DNA from: Fuerstiella sp.
Lineage (GTDB): Bacteria; Planctomycetota; Planctomycetia; Planctomycetales; Planctomycetaceae
Direction: 5' to 3'
Assembly (NCBI GenBank): GCA_022843805.1
Contig: JALHMY010000007.1
Coordinates: 91,586-155,585 of the forward strand
Length of the DNA stretch: 64,000 nt
The position numbers and the translations under genes were made by a program. Below are positions 48,255-57,941 of this stretch, piece after piece (the stretch's first letter is position 1; each line of letters starts with the position of its first letter). The notes beneath the pieces are model-generated. The model was not told where the DNA came from. It was given only the letters and a program-made list of their open reading frames with translations, and did no database searches.

Positions 48255-51254
48255 TTAACCGTTGTGTTGCAGTGGGGTCTGCCATGCACTTTTTAACTCT
48301 TCAAGCGACGCCTGGATGTATGTTCGCCCACTGGCACTCATTGTGATGTTCTGATGGCTTGTTGTTCGGCCAATCAGCGACAGGGGAAGATCGGCGAACA
48401 GAGCAGTCAGTGTTGCTGCATTCTGCGGATGCACTTCCAGAATAAAGCGAGTGTTGGATTCGCTAAACAGAGAGATGGCCGCCTTATCCTTCAGCCGACC
48501 ATTTTCTGGCAGAGTGATTTCAACTCCAATTCCGCCGGAAAATGCCATTTCTGCGGCGGCAACCGCAAGACCTCCTTCGCTGAGGTCATGGCAGCTGAGG
48601 ATCAGGCCCTGCATAATTGCGTGATGCACGGTTCGGAAAATCTTCGGAGCAACTGAGTTATCAATCCGGGGTACAGCACCACCTTTCAGCCCGCTGACAA
48701 GATGGAAATGGCTGCCCCCCATTTCTTCCCTGGTTTCGCCAGCCAGAAACAGCAGGCTGTCAGGATTTTTCAGGTCCATCGTCACGCATTGTTCAACATC
48801 GTCAACCTGACCAAGTGCAGTGATCAGAAGTGTCGACGGGATGGCTACCGTACGACGTACACCTGAAGCGTCCTCGTAGCTGAATTCATTGTTCAGGCTG
48901 TCTTTTCCGCTCACAAACGGAGTGCCATAAGCGACCGCGATGTCGTGGCAGGCCACCGCTGCTCGAACCAGAGTTCCAAGGGTCTCCGGGCGTTCCGTGT
49001 TACCCCAGCAAAAGTTATCGAGAATGGCAATGCGATCAGGATTCGCTCCGACTGCGACAGAGTTTCGTACGGCTTCATCAATTGCGGAAGCCGCCATCCA
49101 GTACGGGTCCAGATCTCCAAAATGCGGATTGATGCCACAGGAAACTACCAGACCTCGTTTCGACGTGAGATCAGGGCGGACAACCGCAGCATCCGAGGGG
49201 CCGTCGCTGCAAATCCCCACCAGAGGCTTGATAACGCTTCCCGCCTGTACTTCATGGTCATACTGTCGAATGATCCATTCCTTGCTCGCTACGTTAAGTG
49301 AAGACAGGATCTTTCTAAGATCATCAGTATAACATGGTTTGTTGCAGTAGTCGTTGGCTTCAGTTGCACCCGATCGAATGGCTGCAGTGTCTGTTCCTGC
49401 CATCGCAGGATTGTCTGCCGTCTGGTATTCAGTCGGCTTTTTGATTTCATAGGTGGCTTCCCTGATGACTGGGGGACGGCCGTCATGCAGAAATGCCATA
49501 CTGATTTCCCCGACCTGGTGGTCACCATATTTCAGCACCAGCTGTTTTGTGTCGGTAAATCGGCCGATGGTCGTGGCTTCCACGCCTTCGGATGCACACA
49601 GGGCATGAAAGTGTTTCCAGTTCTTTTCCGGAACAGAGAGGACCATGCGTTCCTGTGCTTCTGAAATCCAGATTTCTGTGTAGGACAGGCCGGAATACTT
49701 CAGGGGAGCCTTGTCCAGCCAAACTTCAGCGCCGGTATCTTCACCCATTTCCCCGACGGCACTGCTGAAACCTCCGGCGCCGCAGTCCGTAATTGCTGAG
49801 TACAGATTCAGGTCACGAGCGGCCAGAATGACATCGGCGACCATCTTCTCCGTCACGGGGTTACCAATTTGAACCGCACCACCGCTGATCGATTCGCTTT
49901 CCTCGGTAAGCTCAACTGACGAAAACGTGGCCCCATGAATCCCATCTCGCCCTGTGCGACCGCCGACTGCAACAATCAGGTCACCTGGGCTGACATGCTT
50001 TTCGCATTTGTCAACCGGAATCATCGCCACGTTTCCGCAGTAGACGAGGGGGTTTCCCAGATACCGATCATCGAAGCAGACGGCCCCGTTGACGGTCGGA
50101 ATGCCCATGCGATTCCCATAATCCCGCACCCCGGCAACCACTCCTTCCATAACGGCCTGTGGGTGCAGAACGCCAGGCGGGAGCTGATCGGCCGGATAAT
50201 CGGGCCGGGCAAAACAGAAAACGTCTGTGCTGCAGACCGGGCGTGCTCCCAGGCCGGTGCCCAGCGGGTCGCGAATCACTCCACCCAGCCCGGTGTTGGC
50301 GCCTCCATAAGGTTCAATCGCGGAGGGGTGATTGTGAGTTTCGACTTTGATGCACACATTCTGGCGGTCATCAAATTTGACGATTCCCGCGTTGTCCTTA
50401 AATACACTGACACACCAGTCGGCGTCGCCGAGTGATTTGCGAATCTGAACAGTGGCTGCAAAGACTGTTTCCTTCAGCATGCTGTTGAAGTGCTGATCAC
50501 GGACAATTTTTCCATCACACGATTCGACATAGTGAATGCGGCCGCCGAGCGTCTTGTGTGAGCAGTGTTCGCTCCATGTCTGAGCCACAGTTTCAAGCTC
50601 AATATCCGTTGGGTCACGCTGCAGAGTTCGGAAGTAATCCTGGACCGTGCGCATTTCGGTGATGCTGAGGTACAGCTGACCTTTTCGGCTGAGTTCCATC
50701 AGAGCGGCGTCGTCCATTTGACGAATCGCCACTGTCGTGACATGAATCCTGTACTCGGATCCCACGGACAGGTCTGAAATCTGAAGTGGCCCCCTCACGA
50801 CATACTCGATGGCGTCGTTTGCCAGAACCCGGGATGTAATGCGATTGAGTTCGCCTGGTGAGAGATCGCCCGTCAGCCAGTACTTGCGACAGGTTGCTGT
50901 TGCAGTCACACGAAAATTCTGATGGGTCAGTGCGCGAGTCGCATTCTCAGCGACGCTGTCTGTGACACCCGGATGAAAGAGAACATTGATGGAAGTCGCT
51001 TCGATCTGGTCAGTATGGGACGCCGGCAGCGAATGAATGCGGTACTCTTCCACAACCGTATCACAAAGGATCTGTTCGGCAGCGTTCCGCACATCCTGCA
51101 GATTCAGGTCGCCCTGAATCAGAAAGGATCGGGCTGAACGGACCTGCTGCAATCCGCGAATACCCTGACTGCGGGCACTCGCCACGACACGCTGGCCTTC
51201 AAAGTCAGGGTTTCCGGAGGATGGCAGTATTTCGACTTCCCACAACATGGACAT
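48255..51254 (-). CDS. purL: phosphoribosylformylglycinamidine synthase with two N-terminal PurS-like modules
   Basis: Purine biosynthesis step 4: converts FGAR to FGAM with ammonia from glutamine. 999 residues, intermediate between small PurL (about 740) and large PurL (about 1300). Residues 1-75 ([26 protein letters not shown]... FLIQGDL) and 87-165 ([21 protein letters not shown]... [11 protein letters not shown]) look like two PurS domains; PurL follows from about 180 with [51 protein letters not shown] and [15 protein letters not shown]. There is no glutaminase domain; a separate purQ is expected elsewhere. Confidence 0.92.
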   Translation of the reverse strand: MSMLWEVEILPSSGNPDFEGQRVVASARSQGIRGLQQVRSARSFLIQGDLNLQDVRNAAEQILCDTVVEEYRIHSLPASHTDQIEATSINVLFHPGVTDSVAENATRALTHQNFRVTATATCRKYWLTGDLSPGELNRITSRVLANDAIEYVVRGPLQISDLSVGSEYRIHVTTVAIRQMDDAALMELSRKGQLYLSITEMRTVQDYFRTLQRDPTDIELETVAQTWSEHCSHKTLGGRIHYVESCDGKIVRDQHFNSMLKETVFAATVQIRKSLGDADWCVSVFKDNAGIVKFDDRQNVCIKVETHNHPSAIEPYGGANTGLGGVIRDPLGTGLGARPVCSTDVFCFARPDYPADQLPPGVLHPQAVMEGVVAGVRDYGNRMGIPTVNGAVCFDDRYLGNPLVYCGNVAMIPVDKCEKHVSPGDLIVAVGGRTGRDGIHGATFSSVELTEESESISGGAVQIGNPVTEKMVADVILAARDLNLYSAITDCGAGGFSSAVGEMGEDTGAEVWLDKAPLKYSGLSYTEIWISEAQERMVLSVPEKNWKHFHALCASEGVEATTIGRFTDTKQLVLKYGDHQVGEISMAFLHDGRPPVIREATYEIKKPTEYQTADNPAMAGTDTAAIRSGATEANDYCNKPCYTDDLRKILSSLNVASKEWIIRQYDHEVQAGSVIKPLVGICSDGPSDAAVVRPDLTSKRGLVVSCGINPHFGDLDPYWMAASAIDEAVRNSVAVGANPDRIAILDNFCWGNTERPETLGTLVRAAVACHDIAVAYGTPFVSGKDSLNNEFSYEDASGVRRTVAIPSTLLITALGQVDDVEQCVTMDLKNPDSLLFLAGETREEMGGSHFHLVSGLKGGAVPRIDNSVAPKIFRTVHHAIMQGLILSCHDLSEGGLAVAAAEMAFSGGIGVEITLPENGRLKDKAAISLFSESNTRFILEVHPQNAATLTALFADLPLSLIGRTTSHQNITMSASGRTYIQASLEELKSAWQTPLQHNG

Positions 51255-51781
51255 TCAGTTCCGTTTTTATTATCAGCGAACGCCGGTGACAGCGAAAGCC
51301 GGTGTAGCGGTGTTCCGTTTAAAAAACGCATGCGTCAATTTGAAAAGAGAGCATTCTCAGCTGCGTTAATCGTTTTCAGCCGGGAAGTATTTCACGCACG
51401 CAGTAAGAGTACAAGAAACCTCGACGGAGTTTTGTGGTCCGGCCAGCTGTTTCTGTTTTTAGCTGTTTCTGATTTTTGGTCGTATCGTTTTCGCGATGAT
51501 TGAGCTAATGATCAGCTGTTCGCGAACTTCATTGCCTTTATTGCCTTTTGTTGGGAAATCCGACTTCCAATTGTTGGGTTGCTCGAATGGTACGGCAGAC
51601 GACGTTATAGTTCTCAATTGCGAGCAGGGTATTGTCGGGGTACTCATGCGCCGTCGTATTTGTTTGATCAGCCGAATCCATTGTTTGGCCGTTTCAGCAG
51701 ATCGACGCAGGTTGTCCACCTCCCGGCTCACGCGTATTTTTTGGTTTTCTCGTCACTCTGGAAATCAGTCGCGGTTCATCG
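51255..51781. other. 527-bp intergenic region upstream of sucC
   Basis: Divergent promoter space for purL and sucC. No RNA gene, repeat or convincing promoter element was identified. Short open frames here lack coding character. Confidence 0.4.
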
Positions 51782-52969
51782 ATGAAAATTCACGAGTATC
51801 AGGGCAAGCAGTTATTCAGGGCCGCGGGAGTTCCGGTGCCTGAAGGAATCGTTGTGAAATCCCCGGAAGATGCGGCTGCCGCGTTTACCAGGCTGGGTGG
51901 AACGATTGCAGTGGTGAAATCTCAGATTCACGCTGGCGGCCGGGGAAAAGGTCGCTTTAAGGAGTATCCCGATCAGGCGGGGGTTGTCCTTGTGCGTTCC
52001 GCCGATGAAGCACGTGAAAATGCAAAGCGGATGCTGGGAAGTACTTTGGTGACCATTCAGACTGGGCCTGAAGGCAAACAGGTGAACACTCTGTTTGTTG
52101 AGCAGGGTCTGAAGATTTCCAGAGAGCTGTATCTCGGAATTGTCGTTGATCGCGAAGTTGGTGGTCCCGTACTGATTATGTCGTCGGAAGGCGGCATGAA
52201 CATTGAAGATGTGGCCCATAACTCTCCGGAAAAAATCCTGTCAGAACCATTTGATGCAGCGCTGGGGTTATTTCCCTATCAGGCTCGCAAGCTGGCCTAT
52301 GCACTGGGGTTTGATGCGACGGCGGTTCGCAGTGCGGAAAAGTTTCTTCCGAGAATCTGTCGCTTTTTCGTCGACTACGACTGCAGCATGACTGAAATTA
52401 ATCCTCTGGTGCTGACTGAGGATGGTCAGTTGCTGGCCCTTGATGCAAAAGTTGCCTTTGATGATAACGCTCTGTTTCGTCATAAGGATGTCGTTGAGCT
52501 GCGGGACCTTTCTGAAGAAGAGCCTGCCGAAGTTCGTGCGGCTGACACCGGGCTGAGCTACGTCAAGCTGGACGGAAATATTGGCTGTCTGGTTAACGGT
52601 GCGGGACTGGCGATGAGCACCATGGACCTGATTAAGCTGCATGGTGGCGAACCGGCCAACTTTCTTGACGTGGGCGGCGGGGCAAATGCAGAGCAGGTGA
52701 CCGAGGCTTTCCGGATTATCCTTTCAGATAAGAACGTGAAAGCTGTGCTTGTCAATATTTTTGGCGGCATTATGCGGTGCGACGTGATCGTTGAAGCTCT
52801 GCTTCAGGCGTATGAAACTGTCGGCTTCAATGTTCCGCTGGTGGTTCGGCTGGAAGGCACCAACGTCCAGAAAGCTCGCGAAATGCTGGAAGCGAGTGGT
52901 CGAGCCATTATTACCGCCAGCGATCTGACCGACGCGGCCCAGAAAGTGGTCGCATCTCTTTCAGCCTGA
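51782..52969 (+). CDS. sucC: succinyl-CoA synthetase (ADP/GDP-forming) subunit beta
   Basis: TCA-cycle enzyme: succinyl-CoA to succinate with substrate-level phosphorylation. 395 residues, family-normal. ATP-grasp N-terminus [58 protein letters not shown], and the C-terminal CoA-ligase part [19 protein letters not shown]. sucD follows 124 bp later on the same strand and encodes the partner. The adenine/guanine preference cannot be told. Confidence 0.96.
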   Translation: MKIHEYQGKQLFRAAGVPVPEGIVVKSPEDAAAAFTRLGGTIAVVKSQIHAGGRGKGRFKEYPDQAGVVLVRSADEARENAKRMLGSTLVTIQTGPEGKQVNTLFVEQGLKISRELYLGIVVDREVGGPVLIMSSEGGMNIEDVAHNSPEKILSEPFDAALGLFPYQARKLAYALGFDATAVRSAEKFLPRICRFFVDYDCSMTEINPLVLTEDGQLLALDAKVAFDDNALFRHKDVVELRDLSEEEPAEVRAADTGLSYVKLDGNIGCLVNGAGLAMSTMDLIKLHGGEPANFLDVGGGANAEQVTEAFRIILSDKNVKAVLVNIFGGIMRCDVIVEALLQAYETVGFNVPLVVRLEGTNVQKAREMLEASGRAIITASDLTDAAQKVVASLSA

Positions 52970-53093
52970 ATTTGTATCGTCTCCTCGCTGAACGGTGGGT
53001 GTCAGCCCGCCGAAGTCTCGTTGTCATTGCGTTCCATCGTCCTGATCAGCTTCGGGCTGCAAGTCACACTCCGTTATCTGCGAATCAGAAATC

Positions 53094-53987
53094 ATGAGCA
53101 TCCTCGTTTCAAAGTCGACTCGAGTCATTTGTCAGGGTATCACGGGAAAAGCAGGCCTGTTTCACAGTCAGCAATGCCGAGCCTATGCGGCGGAATGCCA
53201 GCCAGGCGTCGACGTTTTTGTCGGTGGTGTCACGCCCGGAAAGGGTGGCACAAGTGTGGACGGTTTCCCTGTGTTCGATTCTGTGCATGAGGCAAAACGA
53301 AAGACAGGAGCGAATACCTCAATGGTATTTGTTCCTCCCCCGTTCTGTGCCGATGCGATTCTGGAGGCTGCAGACGCTGAACTGGAGCTGATTATCGCCA
53401 TTACCGAGGGCATTCCCGTAATGGACATGATTAAGGTTCGGCGAGGACTGGAGAAGTCAAAGTCACGACTGATCGGGCCCAACTGTCCTGGTGTGATCAC
53501 ACCGGGTATCGCCAAAATTGGTATCATGCCGGGCTACATTCATTCGCCCGGAACGATCGGGATCATCAGCAAAAGCGGGACTCTGACCTATGAAGCTGCA
53601 TGGCAGCTGGGGCGAGTTGGTCTGGGACAAAGTACCGCTGTGGGAATTGGCGGGGATCCGATTAACGGCACAAACTATATTGAACTGCTTGAGATGTTCC
53701 AGAATGACCCGGGAACAGAAGGAATTCTGCTGATCGGTGAGATCGGCGGAAACGCGGAACAGCAGGCTGCTGAATACATCAAAGCGCATGTGAGCAAACC
53801 TGTGGCCGGATTCATTGCCGGTCAGACCGCCCCTACTGGAAAGCGTATGGGACATGCCGGGGCCATTATTTCCGGTGGTGGTGGTACTGCTGCTGAAAAA
53901 ATGACGGCGCTTCGAGCTGCTGGCGTGGAGGTCTCGGACAGCCCCGGAGGAATGGGCACTGCCATGAAGAAGGCCATGGGGAAATAG
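53094..53987 (+). CDS. sucD: succinyl-CoA synthetase subunit alpha
   Basis: Alpha subunit, 297 residues. It carries the CoA-binding Rossmann domain ([19 protein letters not shown]) and the active-site His254 in MGHAGAI, which is phosphorylated during catalysis. [28 protein letters not shown] and [10 protein letters not shown] are standard family blocks. It follows sucC, and the two are presumably co-transcribed. Confidence 0.96.
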   Translation: MSILVSKSTRVICQGITGKAGLFHSQQCRAYAAECQPGVDVFVGGVTPGKGGTSVDGFPVFDSVHEAKRKTGANTSMVFVPPPFCADAILEAADAELELIIAITEGIPVMDMIKVRRGLEKSKSRLIGPNCPGVITPGIAKIGIMPGYIHSPGTIGIISKSGTLTYEAAWQLGRVGLGQSTAVGIGGDPINGTNYIELLEMFQNDPGTEGILLIGEIGGNAEQQAAEYIKAHVSKPVAGFIAGQTAPTGKRMGHAGAIISGGGGTAAEKMTALRAAGVEVSDSPGGMGTAMKKAMGK

Positions 53988-54008
53988 GTGACGCACCGCG
54001 GATCGTGT

Positions 54009-54014
54009 TATACT
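54009..54014 (+). promoter_or_regulatory. possible -10 box of the DUF1501 gene
   Basis: TATACT lies about 70 bp before the DUF1501 ATG in the short gap after sucD. A GTGAC-like -35 is 15-16 bases upstream. The match is moderate, so this is a suggestion only. Confidence 0.3.
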
Positions 54015-54081
54015 GCCTCCCTTGTCGAAAAGTGTGTCGTGTTTCGGCGTTTCCAGCGGTTCAGATGAGAGGCTGTGTTGC

Positions 54082-55509
54082 ATGTTCAGGATCATGGCAG
54101 GCAGTACCCGAAACAGCGAACGGCTCGTCCGTCGCAGTTTTGTTCAGGCCGGATTGCTGGGCGTTGCCGGGCTGACATTACCTCAGTATTTTGAGCTGCG
54201 GGCAAAGGCGGCAATACCGGGAGAGAATCCGTCGAAAAACTCGCTTTTGGGCGATCGTTCCGGCAACAGTGTGATTCTGATCTGGATGAGTGGCGGCCCC
54301 GGCCACCATGAGACATGGGATCCCAAGCCACAGGCCGTTTCACAGTTTCGTGGCCCTTTTGGTGCGATTTCCACTTCGCTGCCCGGAGTGCAGTTCAGTG
54401 AAACATGTCCGGAACAGGCAAAGATTGCTCAGCATGTTTCAATCCTGCGCAGTCTGAAGCACGGAACGGGCGATCATACGAAAGCCAATCACTGGATGCT
54501 GACGGGTTTCGAAGGCCCGGACTTCAATAAATCGGATAACCGAATTCAGCGGCGTCCCAGCATGGGGTCGGTTGCTGCAGCTGTCCGAAGTGCTCGCAGA
54601 AATCATGCAGTTGTCGACAGTTCAGCTCAGAGCGAAATGCCGCCCTATGTCGCAACACCCCATCTTCGGGGTGGTACGGACAATCTTTTTCATTATGCGA
54701 CTTATCTTGGCGGTGTGCACAATCCCTTTGTTTTAAATTCAGATCCCAATTCTCCGGACTTTCGAGTTTCTGAACTCGCGCTTTCACGTGACCTCACATT
54801 TGACCGGCTGCAAAGTCGGCAGGCGCTGCTGAAGTCGATGGATGAATTCCGTCGAAATGCTGATCAGCAGATGACCGATATGAGCGAACATCAGCAGTCT
54901 GCCTTTCAGCTGCTGACCGGTCCGAAGGTTCGTGAGGCGTTTCAGATCGGCAGTGAACCGGAACATGTGAGGGATGCATACGGACGTCACACTTTTGGTC
55001 AGAGTGCTCTGCTGGCCCGAAGACTTGTGGAGCGTGGCGTCAGCTTCGTGACAGTCAATACTCAGCCATGGGACCATCATGGAACAGCCAATCGACTGCC
55101 TACTGAATCTGGTGCAAAGCAGCTGATTCCGCCCACAGATATGGCGATCGCCGCACTCATTCGTGACCTGATTGATCGCGGACTCTACGAGAAGACTCTG
55201 GTGGTGGCGATGGGCGAGTTTGGACGTACGCCTAAAATGAATCCGGAAGGCGGTCGTGATCACTGGGGCCATGCATTCAGTGTTCTCATCGGTGGTGGGG
55301 GAATGCCAGCCGGGCAGGTCATCGGCAGTACAGATGAGCATGCTGCGTATGTTACGAACCGTCCTCTGAGTCCACAGGATGTGACCGCCACAGTTTACCA
55401 TCATCTGGGGATCGACAGCCGGCTAATGACGTTTCCTGACCGCTTTGGACGCCCCATGCATCTGGTGGAAAATGGAAATCCGATCCGTGAACTGACGGGC
55501 GAGGTTTAA
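54082..55509 (+). CDS. DUF1501 protein, Tat-exported
   Basis: A 475-residue member of DUF1501, a family abundant in planctomycetes with an alkaline-phosphatase/sulfatase-like fold and unknown substrate. The ATG at 54082 has AGAGG 9 bases upstream; the leader carries a twin-arginine motif (RRSFVQAGLLGVAGLTLPQYF). Family blocks: ILIWMSGGPGHHETWDPKP, FSETCPEQAKIAQHVSILRSL, FGQSALLARRLVERGVSFVTVNT, and VVAMGEFGRTPKMNPEGGRDHWG. These genes are usually paired with PSD1/DUF1549 cytochrome genes; none lies next to this one. Probably a periplasmic hydrolase. Confidence 0.9.
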   Translation: MFRIMAGSTRNSERLVRRSFVQAGLLGVAGLTLPQYFELRAKAAIPGENPSKNSLLGDRSGNSVILIWMSGGPGHHETWDPKPQAVSQFRGPFGAISTSLPGVQFSETCPEQAKIAQHVSILRSLKHGTGDHTKANHWMLTGFEGPDFNKSDNRIQRRPSMGSVAAAVRSARRNHAVVDSSAQSEMPPYVATPHLRGGTDNLFHYATYLGGVHNPFVLNSDPNSPDFRVSELALSRDLTFDRLQSRQALLKSMDEFRRNADQQMTDMSEHQQSAFQLLTGPKVREAFQIGSEPEHVRDAYGRHTFGQSALLARRLVERGVSFVTVNTQPWDHHGTANRLPTESGAKQLIPPTDMAIAALIRDLIDRGLYEKTLVVAMGEFGRTPKMNPEGGRDHWGHAFSVLIGGGGMPAGQVIGSTDEHAAYVTNRPLSPQDVTATVYHHLGIDSRLMTFPDRFGRPMHLVENGNPIRELTGEV

Positions 55510-55539
55510 TCCCTGAGCCGTGTCAGTCAGGAAACTCCA

Positions 55540-57819
55540 TCAGTTGATTTGCAGCAGAATTCGAAACGCTCCATGTGTGGGCGAATTGAGCGGATTTCGC
55601 AGTCGTCTGGAACTTTGAAGTTCATAGCGAGTGGAAAGAAATCCGCCGCCCCGCATGATGCCCTGACCGAAAGCTGCCTGTTCGTCCGGAATCTGGCACC
55701 ATTCAAACTCGTTTCCATGCATGTCGTACAGGCCCCACGCATTTGGCTTCTTTCCGGCAACCGGATGTATCTGTCCCTCAGAATTCTCTCTGAACCATGC
55801 ATACTCACTGAGAAGGTGTTCATCGTTTCCAAATCCCCAGTTTCCCCGACGTCCGCAACGGCATGCATATTCCCATTCGTGTTCTGTTGGCAGCCGTATT
55901 GTTTCCATGGCTGATTCGGACACCCACCGGCAAAACGCGATTGCATCGTGCCATGTCATATTTCCCACAGGATGTTGATCGGAGATAAACTGGGCGCCAA
56001 TATTCCGCCATGAATACAGTGGGGACTGCACCCATTGTCCGGATGTCGGATTAATTCCCCAGCCCGTTCCATCAGTCTCAGCAGTCGTTTTTCTTCCGGG
56101 AAAAGCATCGGCAAACCTTCGAAACTGCTGAACTGTGACTTCCGTAGCTGACAAATAATAAGATCGTTCAAGTACAACAGGTGCTGCGTTCTGATCAGTT
56201 TCAGGCAGAAAAATACCGGCGGGAATCAGCACAAATTCGATACCATTGACGTTGCGGGTCTCCGGTACACCCAGATGCATGCTCCAATCCGTCCGATACT
56301 GTCGGACTTCATCTTCAGACATTGAGGACAGTTGTCGTAAAGCCGGTTGAGTATCCGGAATGCTCGTCCTGTCACGGGCTTCCCCAATGTCGTCTTTGAA
56401 CGAATTTGCTTTTCCGTCGTCTGCAGACACCGGCTGGTCGTCTGAATTTGTGTTACCCGAATTTTTCACCATCACAAGGACGATTGAGACGGCCAGGAAA
56501 GCTGGCAATGCGATCCATGCTGTGGGAAAAGGCTTTTTCGCCGGAATTGTCCTGCCCGGCTTTCCTGTGCGCTGCAGAGGCTGGACGATGGCAGACGGGG
56601 CAGAGGTCCCGGACATCGCTGCACGTTCAAGGCTGGATTCAGAAGTCAGCCTGGTCTGCAGCAGCCCGTCAGACTCAGCGAAGAGATCAGCACTCGAAGG
56701 GTCACTGTTTTCGTGACTCAGTGATGAGATCGCAAATTCCGGGAGCCCGTCGTCCTTCAGTTTTTCCAGACGCCGGATCAGTTCCGACATTGATGCAGTT
56801 CGCTTTGATGGAAGTTTGGCCATCATCTGTTGAAGCAGCAAATCAAGCTTTACAGGAACCTCGTCACACAATTTACGCAATGAAGGGACCGGCTTTTCGG
56901 TGTGTGCCAGCAATCGCTCAATTGCTGTGCCCCGGCCAAAGGGCGGTTGTCCGGTCAGCAGGAAATAGAAAGTACAACCGAGGCTGTAGACGTCAGACAG
57001 TTCGTTTGCCAGCCGGGTATTTCTGGCCTGCTCGGGCGAGATGTAATCCACGGTCCCCATCAGCATACCAGGGACGGTCAGTTCAGTCGACTGATCGGAT
57101 GCTTCAGGCATTGGACAACTCAGCCGGGCAAGGCCGACATCCAGAACCTTGACGTTTCCATCATCATCCAGCAGCAGATTCGAGGGTTTGATGTCCCGGT
57201 GAATCACTCCCTGTGCATGAGCATACTCGAGGGCCTTCGCAGCCTGCAGAATCACGTCGGTCGCCAGTGGCAGTGAAAGGGGGCCATATTGTTTTACGAT
57301 TTCCGCCAGGTTTTGTCCGTCGACAAATTCGAAGACCAGATAGTTAATACCCTGTTGTTCACCAGCGTCGTACGCGGTGACGATATTGGGATGGCATAGT
57401 TTTGCTGCAACTTCCACTTCACGAAGGAAGCGACGTGCAAGTTCACTGGAATTTGCGAGATCCTGTCGAAGAATCTTGATCGCCACTCGACGTTTCATGC
57501 GGCGATGCACTGCCAGATAGACAGTGCCCATGCCTCCGCGTCCCAGTTCCGACTGAAGGCAGTAATCTCCAAGCACCAGAGGCCTGGAATCTCCCCTGAG
57601 TAGTTGTTCCGCCTGGAATAAGGTGAGTCGTCCTGCGTCAATCAGCTGTTTGCTGAGATCAGTGGCTGAATGGAGTTCTGCTTTGAGAAACTGTTCTTCG
57701 AGCTGCGGCCATTCGGTGTCTGTGAATAATCGGCAGCGTTTCAGCTGCAAAACAAATTCGCTGACCGCGATTTTGCGGTTTCCTTCATTCTGCGAATCGT
57801 GTTGCGAACGGCTCGTCAC
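55540..57819 (-). CDS. Hanks-type Ser/Thr kinase fused to an FGE-sulfatase-like domain
   Basis: Membrane signalling kinase of 759 residues, with a GTG start. Residues 18-80 form the planctomycete pre-kinase helical segment ending RLTLFQAEQLLRGDSRPLVLG. Kinase domain about 85-350: glycine loop LGRGGMGTVY, Lys115 (VAIK), HRD with Asp209 (HRDIKPSNLLL), and DVG in place of DFG at 227-229. One transmembrane helix at about 434-451. The C-terminal part (about 515-757) is a formylglycine-generating-enzyme-like domain (EFVLIPAGIF, TEVTVQQFRRFAD, RLPTEHEWEYACR, GLYDMHGNEFEW, RGGGFL) placed outside the membrane, probably as a sensor. Target unknown. Confidence 0.9.
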   Translation of the reverse strand: MTSRSQHDSQNEGNRKIAVSEFVLQLKRCRLFTDTEWPQLEEQFLKAELHSATDLSKQLIDAGRLTLFQAEQLLRGDSRPLVLGDYCLQSELGRGGMGTVYLAVHRRMKRRVAIKILRQDLANSSELARRFLREVEVAAKLCHPNIVTAYDAGEQQGINYLVFEFVDGQNLAEIVKQYGPLSLPLATDVILQAAKALEYAHAQGVIHRDIKPSNLLLDDDGNVKVLDVGLARLSCPMPEASDQSTELTVPGMLMGTVDYISPEQARNTRLANELSDVYSLGCTFYFLLTGQPPFGRGTAIERLLAHTEKPVPSLRKLCDEVPVKLDLLLQQMMAKLPSKRTASMSELIRRLEKLKDDGLPEFAISSLSHENSDPSSADLFAESDGLLQTRLTSESSLERAAMSGTSAPSAIVQPLQRTGKPGRTIPAKKPFPTAWIALPAFLAVSIVLVMVKNSGNTNSDDQPVSADDGKANSFKDDIGEARDRTSIPDTQPALRQLSSMSEDEVRQYRTDWSMHLGVPETRNVNGIEFVLIPAGIFLPETDQNAAPVVLERSYYLSATEVTVQQFRRFADAFPGRKTTAETDGTGWGINPTSGQWVQSPLYSWRNIGAQFISDQHPVGNMTWHDAIAFCRWVSESAMETIRLPTEHEWEYACRCGRRGNWGFGNDEHLLSEYAWFRENSEGQIHPVAGKKPNAWGLYDMHGNEFEWCQIPDEQAAFGQGIMRGGGFLSTRYELQSSRRLRNPLNSPTHGAFRILLQIN

Positions 57820-57941
57820 AAATCGCCTGTCACTTTCGGAAAATACTGATGTTCAGGTAACTGTGTCCACCAGGACATGGCAAGTGCCAGCATGGTCAGT
57901 CCCTGTCTGCACTGGCGATTTTGACTAACTTACGGAAATCG

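Noticed and set aside
47936..48346. Plus-strand frame across the 15-bp tandem repeat
   Set aside because: Its repeated Val-Ala-Gly-Ala-Leu run arises from the DNA repeat; both flanks are antisense to real genes.
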